This document shows, one piece after another, positions 21,962 through 26,941 of a DNA stretch of 26,941 nt (position 1 is its first letter; each line of letters starts with the position of its first letter). The position numbers and the translations under genes were made by a program. Source of the DNA: CAZTEB01 sp964612735 (GTDB lineage: Bacteria; Patescibacteriota; Microgenomatia; UBA1400; PJMF01); contig CAZTEB010000007.1 in NCBI GenBank assembly GCA_964612735.1, positions 1 through 26,941 on the forward strand, given 5' to 3'. The notes under the pieces were generated by a model. That model did not search any database and was not told where the DNA came from. It saw only the letters and a list, made by a program, of their open reading frames with translations.

Positions 21962-22573
21962 CTACAACGCTCTTCTACCCTCAAGTGCGCGGGCGATAGT
22001 AACGCCATCGGCATACTCGATATCCGCCCCGATCGGCAACCCATGACCGATCCGAGTAATCTTCAGCTGAGTAGTATCTACCGCATTTGACTGCTCGAGT
22101 AATTCACGAATATACAGCGCCGTCGCTTCACCTTCCATAGTGGGATTGGTAGCGAGCAATAACTCTTCTACACCTTCAAGGCGGCGTGTGATGTCATGCA
22201 GAAACAAATGCTCAGGACCGATGTTATTTAGTGGTGAAATAGCGCCATGCAACACATGATACCTGCCAGCAAACCGGTCTGAACGCTCGATGGCCAAGAC
22301 ATCGAGTGGCTGCTCCACTACGCACAGCATGGTGGCGTCCCTACCTTCGTCATCGCAGATCAGGCAAGGATCGCTCTCGCTAATGTTATGACATGTACTA
22401 CACTGGACCGTTTCCTTCTTAAGCGCTGTTAGTCGTGCCGCAAAATCCTCGAGCTCAGCATCAGGATTGTGCAGCAAGTAAAACACCAAGCGCTGAGCCG
22501 ACTTGGGACCAATGCCCGGCAGTCGCTCAAACTTCTCTATCAGTCGCTGGATGGCTTTGGGAAGCTTCTGCAT
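21962..22573 (-). CDS. recR: Recombination protein RecR
   Basis: RecR works with RecO and RecF to load RecA at gapped DNA. The 203 residues contain the N-terminal helix-hairpin-helix (LPGIGPKSAQRLVFYLL), the four-Cys zinc finger (CSTCHNISESDPCLIC) and the Toprim domain (LCVVEQPLDVLAIERSDRFA, then RYHVLHGAISPLNNIGPEHL). The C-terminal ITRIGHGLPIGADIEYADGV is also present. Length is normal. TGTTACCAT at 22581-22589 ends 7 nt before the ATG and there is no Shine-Dalgarno, so a leaderless mRNA is likely. Its transcript ends at a strong terminator. Confidence 0.96.
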   Translation of the reverse strand: MQKLPKAIQRLIEKFERLPGIGPKSAQRLVFYLLHNPDAELEDFAARLTALKKETVQCSTCHNISESDPCLICDDEGRDATMLCVVEQPLDVLAIERSDRFAGRYHVLHGAISPLNNIGPEHLFLHDITRRLEGVEELLLATNPTMEGEATALYIRELLEQSNAVDTTQLKITRIGHGLPIGADIEYADGVTIARALEGRRAL

Positions 22574-22580
22574 GAGGGCG

Positions 22581-22589
22581 ATGGTAACA
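22581..22589 (-). promoter_or_regulatory. Extended -10 element of recR
   Basis: TGTTACCAT on the minus strand lies 7 nt before the recR ATG. Confidence 0.4.
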
Positions 22590-22644
22590 GAAAGGAATGG
22601 GTGGCAACCAGTGGTGAAAAATCAAACACAAAGCTTTTTAAAAA

Positions 22645-22674
22645 TTAGACAACTGACATAACGAAGAGTATACT
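22645..22674 (+). promoter_or_regulatory. Promoter of the 22697 orphan gene
   Basis: TTAGAC (22645-22650) and TATACT (22669-22674) are separated by 18 nt. The start would be near 22681, leaving about 16 nt of leader with AGGGAT before the ATG. Confidence 0.45.
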
Positions 22675-22696
22675 TAGATTGATATAGGGATCTTTT

Positions 22697-22891
22697 ATGA
22701 CAACTGGGCTAGAAGTACTAAAGCAACAAAAAGAGGAATACTTCGGTCATGAAGACTTTTACTCAGTGGTTGTGGCACTCCCCGGCATTGAACAAGAACC
22801 AAGCCAGGATAACCTCGCCGATCGATCAAGAGCTGCAGTAAGTCGATTCGAGGCTGCACTAAATTCGCTAACAGAAGTACTGCAGAACTAA
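22697..22891 (+). CDS. Hypothetical 64-residue protein
   Basis: No family recognised. The acidic small protein MTTGLEVLKQQKEEYFGHED continues with a strand-like FYSVVVALPGIEQEP and a C-terminal helix (AAVSRFEAALNSLTEVLQN). A reasonable promoter and AGGGAT precede the start. It converges on the 22892 gene with no base between the two stop codons. Confidence 0.55.
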   Translation: MTTGLEVLKQQKEEYFGHEDFYSVVVALPGIEQEPSQDNLADRSRAAVSRFEAALNSLTEVLQN

Positions 22892-23482
22892 TTACTCATC
22901 AGCAGACAATATTGCATTTGCTGCTTCAATATCACGCTTGAGGTTTTGAAAGTTTTTCAATAATATCTGATGCACCGTACCAATGTCTTCATTATCTGAA
23001 TAAGCACGCATAGCCTCTTTTAGCTCGTCAGACTCTAGAAAGCTTGCTAGGGCATCAAGCTGTATAAGCACAAATTCAAGCTTATTTCGTAGTTTGCCTT
23101 CCCATATCTCTTGCTGCTCGGGATCATCCTCAAATATTTCAAGTACTCCAATTTCACCTGAAAGCAGCATGTGATTAACTTGAACACCAATAACTTTAAC
23201 AAGATTAAAAAACTTTCTAGCGTCAGCCTTAGCTACCTGCAACATTTCCGGTAAATGGCCAATAAATTCATGTTTTTGTTGCAAATTGTCTTGGACAACA
23301 ATTGCTTCACCAGCTTCTAAAAGATCATCATCTAATTCTTTAGTGTGACCAGGATCAAAAAGCACTCGATCCCCATCATCCAACTTCCCGGCTATTCTCG
23401 GGTCATATTCGCCATCGTAAACGACAACACTTTTATCGCTCTCAGCGTCATTGTTTGCACTGCTAGCTTCACCTTCTTGCAT
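22892..23482 (-). CDS. Hypothetical acidic protein (196 aa)
   Basis: No family recognised. After an acidic, disordered start (MQEGEASSANNDAESDKS) comes a beta-like region (VVVYDGEYDPRIAG ... DGDRVLFDPGHTKELDDDLL). A mostly helical remainder follows, with ARKFFNLVKVIGVQVNHMLL and LRNKLEFVLIQLDALASFLE. There is no signal peptide or clear membrane segment. AAAGG precedes the ATG. It starts 13 nt after the stop of the 24290 gene, so the two form an operon. The DNA is more AT-rich than the housekeeping genes around it. Confidence 0.68.
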   Translation of the reverse strand: MQEGEASSANNDAESDKSVVVYDGEYDPRIAGKLDDGDRVLFDPGHTKELDDDLLEAGEAIVVQDNLQQKHEFIGHLPEMLQVAKADARKFFNLVKVIGVQVNHMLLSGEIGVLEIFEDDPEQQEIWEGKLRNKLEFVLIQLDALASFLESDELKEAMRAYSDNEDIGTVHQILLKNFQNLKRDIEAANAILSADE

Positions 23483-23495
23483 AGAACCTTTCTAA

Positions 23496-24290
23496 TTACT
23501 GAGCTACAGTTTCTCGAGGAGAAGATACGACGCCGAATGTCTGCAGCGCATCTCTGCAGTACTGCGTCACCTCCTCAACAAGATCTATCTTTTCATCAAT
23601 AGACAGTGCGTCAAATCCCACAGTTTCATCATTATCTGTGTATTGAACCATTCCCTCTTCATCTACCCTGCCAACTTCTCTTAATTCTCTAACTATATCT
23701 TCAACGCTTTTGTCTTTGTGAATCGGAGATAATGCTAACTCCTGGGCGTACTCACGTGCATCTTTCTGCTTAGTAACAACTCTGTTCTTGACTAGATCAG
23801 CAACTTTTTTTTGAATCTCATCGCCGCGCTCTGCTATCCCACTCAACTGGTCTTTTAGGTCAGGATTGTCTTCAATCAAGATATCAAGTCCGAAGTTCAG
23901 CGCATCAATTGACCGCGATACGTCTCCAATTCTAGCAACGCTAACCCTATTGCGCTTCAACCACTGCTGAACTTCTTTAGACTGCTGCCTCTTCCATTCC
24001 CTACGAGATTGTTCTCCAACAGGAGCATCTTTGTCGTGGTACTTTAGCTCATCAACGGCTAAACCTCCTACGAGGTATGTGGCAAATTCTCGTAAAGCTG
24101 GGAGAAGAAGAATCTTGTCTTGAGCGCTGAGTTCGCTCAATGAGATAGTAGTTCTATCAGCAGCGCTCTCTGCTACAAAGCCTTGATCAATGACTCTAAA
24201 ACCAACTTCATCAGCGTCTTTTACACTGCTAAGTTCTAGCGGCTTAACTCCCTGCTCTAGTGCTAAACCTATTTCTTCTAGCTGATTCAT
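23496..24290 (-). CDS. Hypothetical helical protein (264 aa)
   Basis: No family recognised. The protein is acidic and predominantly helical (MNQLEEIGLALEQGVKPLEL, LSAQDKILLLPALREFATYL, KSVEDIVRELREVG, LSIDEKIDLVEEVTQYCRDA). It has a basic Trp-containing stretch in the middle (SRREWKRQQSKEVQQWLKRN) that could bind nucleic acid or another acidic protein. No signal peptide is visible. A TTGACA with TATTAT/TATAAA boxes lies just upstream on the minus strand. It is co-transcribed with the 23482 gene and divergent from a small Cys-containing gene. Confidence 0.68.
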   Translation of the reverse strand: MNQLEEIGLALEQGVKPLELSSVKDADEVGFRVIDQGFVAESAADRTTISLSELSAQDKILLLPALREFATYLVGGLAVDELKYHDKDAPVGEQSRREWKRQQSKEVQQWLKRNRVSVARIGDVSRSIDALNFGLDILIEDNPDLKDQLSGIAERGDEIQKKVADLVKNRVVTKQKDAREYAQELALSPIHKDKSVEDIVRELREVGRVDEEGMVQYTDNDETVGFDALSIDEKIDLVEEVTQYCRDALQTFGVVSSPRETVAQ

Positions 24291-24322
24291 ATCTGTTTAT
24301 AATATTGAATATATATCTGGAA

Positions 24323-24547
24323 ATGTCAATGGAAGTAACTTGTAGAGACGGTCAAACAGTGATCACTGACAATCTTGAACTCTCAGATCCTTTTAAGAGT
24401 CGGGTGATTGCTCAAATGGTGGCAGCAGCTACTTGTCACAACGTGTGTCCCAGAGACTGTGCACTCATGAAAAGACCATATTCTGATGAGTATAAACACC
24501 TGTATTTTTCTTCATTGATGAGGACACTACGCGACAATGGAATCTAG
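24323..24547 (+). CDS. Hypothetical small Cys-containing protein (74 aa)
   Basis: No family recognised. The protein begins MSMEVTCRDGQTVITDNLEL and has ATCHNVCPRDCALMKRPYSD, giving four Cys (one near the N-terminus and a C-x3-C-x3-C cluster) that could bind a metal. I use the ATG at 24323; an ATG two codons later is possible, and the longer frame from 24260 is unlikely because it overlaps the divergent gene. It is divergent from the 24290 gene. Confidence 0.5.
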   Translation: MSMEVTCRDGQTVITDNLELSDPFKSRVIAQMVAAATCHNVCPRDCALMKRPYSDEYKHLYFSSLMRTLRDNGI

Positions 24548-24575
24548 TTTGTAGTCAAAAAAACAACATTATCTA

Positions 24576-25685
24576 CTAACAAATCCCCCGCTTCTTCAGC
24601 ACCGCCAAGACTTTCTTGTGCACTTGCTGCTTACTTAGCAGCTCACCTTTACTATCCACGCAGCTGATCATCTCCCAGTGGTCAAAGCGCTCAGAGAGCT
24701 GACGATACATCTCGATGGACTTACGCTGATGTTCGATGTTTGACTCTGCTTCATCCTTCTCACCACCCGCGTACTCTTTTTCTTTCTTTCCTTCTTCAAG
24801 CAAACGCTGAGCCGTCTCAACAGGCACGTACAGAAATAACACGATGTCTTCTTTGGGCAACTTGTGCTCTTTGTACTCCATGGCATAGATCCAGTCGATG
24901 AACTCATCGCGCTTAGCTTCGGGCAGCTTCGAGGTCTGGTGGGCCATACTGGCTGAGACATATCTATCTGCGATCACCATGTAGCCTTGAGCCAACCACT
25001 CTATGATTTCGTCCTTAGCTGTCAGACGATCTAGCGCAAACGCCAGCGATGACATATAGGGACTGATCTCAGCCGCACCATTGTTAAACTCACCAGTTAG
25101 AAATCTGCCGACATGCTGACCATGAAATGACGTCTTATAGCGAGGAAATGAAATGTACTGGCTCTTGACGTGATGCTCCTTAAAGTACTCCTGAAGCATC
25201 CTGGTCTGCGTAGCTTTACCAGCCCCATCACCGCCATCGATCACGATCAGCTTTCCAGAGATGTTCTGACGCTGCTCGAAGTGCTTCAGGCTGCGCTTGA
25301 GCACTGTAGTGATGTTGCCTTTACGATAGTGCTCGACATAAAACTCGGGATGACCTTGGATCATCATCGGCAGATCAACGGCAGCATCTTTATAGAAAAG
25401 CGCTAGCACAGGAATGTTGTGCTTGAGCGCGTGCTCCATCAGGAAAGCGGTGCCCCACGATGGCTTGGTCACTTCAGCGATCAACAAATCAGCTTTCTCA
25501 ACTGTAGCTGCTTCACGCTTGAAGAGTTCGTCTGCCTTGAGCCCATCACCAACCTGAAGCTTAGGATCAGCGACGTGCTCACTGAGCACTTCATGACCAG
25601 CTTTCTTGAGAGTGGCGATGATCGTTTTATATATCGGCAGCTGCGATCGATCAAAGGTTATAGAGGCGCCAAAGTAGATGTTCAT
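24576..25685 (-). CDS. Fusion: DNPH1/nucleoside deoxyribosyltransferase-like domain plus thymidylate kinase
   Basis: The 369-residue protein has two enzyme domains. Residues 1 to about 140 match the nucleoside 2-deoxyribosyltransferase fold, closest to deoxynucleoside-5'-phosphate N-hydrolase DNPH1 (Rcl): IYFGASITFDR, SEHVADP, KADLLIAEVTKPSWGTAFLM with acidic residues D66 and E84. Residues about 144-369 are dTMP kinase: LIVIDGGDGAGKATQTRML (P-loop), SFPRYKT, ALDRLTAKDE, the ADRYVSASMAHQ motif and a basic, Lys/Glu-rich lid region. dTMP kinase makes dTDP. The N-domain would split a deoxynucleotide into base and sugar phosphate. The ATG overlaps the upstream methyltransferase stop by 4 nt (ATGA), showing translational coupling. 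Confidence 0.9.
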   Translation of the reverse strand: MNIYFGASITFDRSQLPIYKTIIATLKKAGHEVLSEHVADPKLQVGDGLKADELFKREAATVEKADLLIAEVTKPSWGTAFLMEHALKHNIPVLALFYKDAAVDLPMMIQGHPEFYVEHYRKGNITTVLKRSLKHFEQRQNISGKLIVIDGGDGAGKATQTRMLQEYFKEHHVKSQYISFPRYKTSFHGQHVGRFLTGEFNNGAAEISPYMSSLAFALDRLTAKDEIIEWLAQGYMVIADRYVSASMAHQTSKLPEAKRDEFIDWIYAMEYKEHKLPKEDIVLFLYVPVETAQRLLEEGKKEKEYAGGEKDEAESNIEHQRKSIEMYRQLSERFDHWEMISCVDSKGELLSKQQVHKKVLAVLKKRGIC

Positions 25686-26629
25686 AGGTGTTTGCTGGCA
25701 ATCACTATGTGGGCGGTATACCTATCTCCAGTCTCCCGCTGCAGTAGCTGTGTCTGCGTGCGTATGTCTGTGGCTGCAAAGCCGCTAGACTCTAGCAATT
25801 GCTGATAGTCATCTTGCCAATTTTGCGGCGGTTTGTGAAGGTTGAAAACCAGCACGCCTCCGTCCTCAAGTAGTGAATACAGCGATGAAAATACGCGCTC
25901 TTTTTCTCGGATGTAGTGCTCTACGAATAGCACCAGTATTCCAGAGAAGCTCTGCGCAGCAAATGGTACATACTCAGCATACGCTTGCGCCGTTGGCTCA
26001 TCATTCTCTGAGGCCAGCTTACACATCTCGAAAGAAGCGTCGATGCCAACGATGGTGGCATCTCCGTCCAAGCGCTTAGCAAGCCCTGTTCCAGATCCCA
26101 CATCAAGCACTACACCCGCTCGCCCTCGCTCGCCCAATTGCTGAAGTGCCAGCGACGTCAATTTAGACTTGAGCTCCATATCAGCCATCTGTTCAAAGCT
26201 GGCCGCTTGTCGGTCATAAAAATCAGCTATCAAGCTTGTGGGAGCTTGATCAGAAAGTAAAAATCTATCGAAGCGGCGAAGCAAACTCCACAGTGGTACT
26301 TCAGCACTACTCGGATCAAAAATGCTAATGCTTTTTGGCAGCAACTCAGCTGTTATGTCATCTACTTGGAGATAAAAACTCTGTGTGTTTGGCAACCAAG
26401 GCTTGGCAACCAATAACGTCATCAGCCAAGCATCAAACGTGGCAACTATTTGGTCTTCAGTAAGATCAACCTGACACTCCACTACAACCTGACCAAATGA
26501 AGCTAATAACTCTTGAAGCCTGGGAATGCGGCTGGGATCTTTCAGCAACTGCTCGTAGCTGTCGCTATACTCTGCAAAAGCATCATCATCTACAGAAAGT
26601 AGTAATCCAGTGAAGTGAGTGTAGAGCAT
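25682..26629 (-). CDS. SAM-dependent class I methyltransferase, possibly 5'-partial
   Basis: From the ATG at 26629 the protein is 315 residues. The N-terminal half is helical and unrecognised. The C-terminal half is a Rossmann-type methyltransferase: motif I VVLDVGSGTGLAKRL, motif II ATIVGIDASFEMCKLA, then FAAQSFSGILVLFVEHYIRE and LLEDGGVLVFNLHKPP. The arrangement resembles BioC/UbiE-type enzymes, but the substrate cannot be inferred. The frame remains open upstream of 26629 up to the assembly gap and there is no ribosome binding site at 26629, so the true start may be in or beyond the gap. It is coupled to the deoxyribosyltransferase/kinase gene by an ATGA overlap. Confidence 0.82.
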   Translation of the reverse strand: MLYTHFTGLLLSVDDDAFAEYSDSYEQLLKDPSRIPRLQELLASFGQVVVECQVDLTEDQIVATFDAWLMTLLVAKPWLPNTQSFYLQVDDITAELLPKSISIFDPSSAEVPLWSLLRRFDRFLLSDQAPTSLIADFYDRQAASFEQMADMELKSKLTSLALQQLGERGRAGVVLDVGSGTGLAKRLDGDATIVGIDASFEMCKLASENDEPTAQAYAEYVPFAAQSFSGILVLFVEHYIREKERVFSSLYSLLEDGGVLVFNLHKPPQNWQDDYQQLLESSGFAATDIRTQTQLLQRETGDRYTAHIVIASKHL

Positions 26630-26681
26630 CAGATATAGCTCGCTACGATCTGACCACAGGTGTGTAATAGTCTCACTGGCA

Positions 26682-26691
26682 NNNNNNNNNN
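26682..26691. other. Assembly gap (10 N)
   Basis: Ten undetermined bases, probably a placeholder length as in cysS. The methyltransferase frame is open up to it from the left. Confidence 0.97.
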
Positions 26692-26863
26692 CCAGTCTAA
26701 AAAGGCCAATACCAACAGGGGTCTGACATGCAGCCCAAACCAGACAATGTCACGTTTTGGTGGCTCTGCTCGCTTCGCTAGTAGTCCTTCATAACTCAGC
26801 ACCTACGGTACTGTACCAACTCAAACTATATAAAAAAAGAGAGCAACTAACTCGTGTGAGGGA

Positions 26864-26941
26864 TTAATCGGCTGCAGCTGCGGCCACAGGTGGTTTGACT
26901 TGTGTCCATTGATTAGGCAACAAGATAACAGACCTACTGGA
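26864..26941 (-). CDS. C-terminus of an unidentified protein (cut by window edge)
   Basis: The last 25 codons of a minus-strand frame enter from the right edge and end SRSVILLPNQWTQVKPPVAA with an Ala-rich end and TAA at 26864. Codon use and composition look like a real C-terminus, but it is too short to identify. A run of seven Ts (minus strand, 26832-26838) about 25 nt after the stop follows only a weak hairpin; it could be a terminator. Between there and the gap (26692-26830) I recognise no gene or RNA. Confidence 0.4.
   Translation of the reverse strand, partial: SSRSVILLPNQWTQVKPPVAAAAAD

Noticed and set aside
24260..24322. Upstream ATG for the Cys-containing small gene
   Set aside because: It would overlap the divergent 24290 gene and its promoter; the extra residues are a low-complexity hydrophobic stretch encoded by AT-rich intergenic DNA.
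26692..26863. Possible tRNA or structured RNA near the right edge
   Set aside because: Some short inverted repeats exist, but no T-loop consensus or cloverleaf could be formed on either strand.
1..26941. CRISPR arrays, prophage genes, insertion sequences, biosynthetic clusters
   Set aside because: No regularly spaced repeats, transposase, integrase, capsid or cluster-type enzymes were seen anywhere in the window.

Overview
The window looks like a scaffold from an uncultured, small-genome bacterium. The Candidate Phyla Radiation (Patescibacteria) is the best guess. The two runs of exactly ten Ns (18441-18450, 26682-26691) are typical of scaffolded metagenome assembly. The case for Patescibacteria is indirect. 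Genes are tightly packed and often convergent with 0-5 nt between them. The rpsF-ssb-rpsR cluster is not followed by rplI, and bL9 is known to be missing in several CPR lineages. There are many small orphan proteins and unusual versions of universal proteins: RF1 with an internal insertion, bL31 with a basic tail, and a fused dTMP kinase. No rRNA or tRNA gene was recognised, so I do not name a lineage.

Layout. 1-957 (minus): the N-terminus of the replicative helicase DnaB and, upstream of it, a UPF0173-type metallo-beta-lactamase-fold hydrolase. 1044-3364 (plus): an overlapping three-gene operon of two envelope-directed hypothetical proteins and an M24 Xaa-Pro peptidase. 3391-5716 (plus): hisS and an EamA-type transporter. 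5721-7502 (minus): glmS, preceded by about 300 nt of hairpin-rich non-coding DNA. 7814-9608: a small orphan gene (minus) divergent from rpmE (bL31) and prfA (RF1). 9614-12087 (minus): two envelope proteases, S1C/HtrA and S41/Ctp. 12141-13393 (minus): rpsR, ssb and rpsF with a structured rpsF leader. 13501-14592 (minus): ychF. 14660-15838 (minus): an operon of an XRE regulator, a PspC-like membrane protein and an AlkA-like glycosylase. It is divergent from a degenerate receiver-domain protein (15900-16331), with a palindrome over the shared promoter region. 16380-17054 (plus): radC. 17056-19795 (minus): a PlsC-like acyltransferase, cysS (interrupted by an assembly gap) and a frameshifted BrnT-like gene. 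The last lies behind a transcription terminator with a competing upstream helix. 20032-22573 (minus): a small wHTH-like protein, two Gln-rich disordered proteins, a short HPF, a strong terminator and recR. 22697-24547: four orphan genes. 24576-26629 (minus): a DNPH1-like/dTMP kinase fusion and a SAM methyltransferase, translationally coupled. 26864-26941: the C-terminus of an unidentified protein.

Most of the window is housekeeping: translation, replication and repair, cell-wall precursor supply and envelope proteolysis. Expression signals are readable. Several genes (ychF, recR, radC, the S41 protease, the orphan at 8053) have a -10 box only 6-8 nt before the ATG, which predicts leaderless mRNAs. 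Others have clear Shine-Dalgarno sequences. The parts least explained by known families are the glmS leader region, the 19.8-19.96 kb regulatory element with its BrnT-like gene, the XRE/pseudo-receiver divergon, the DNPH1-dTMP kinase fusion and the 22.7-24.5 kb orphan block. I see no CRISPR array, prophage, insertion sequence or biosynthetic cluster. No obviously new multi-gene system stands out.
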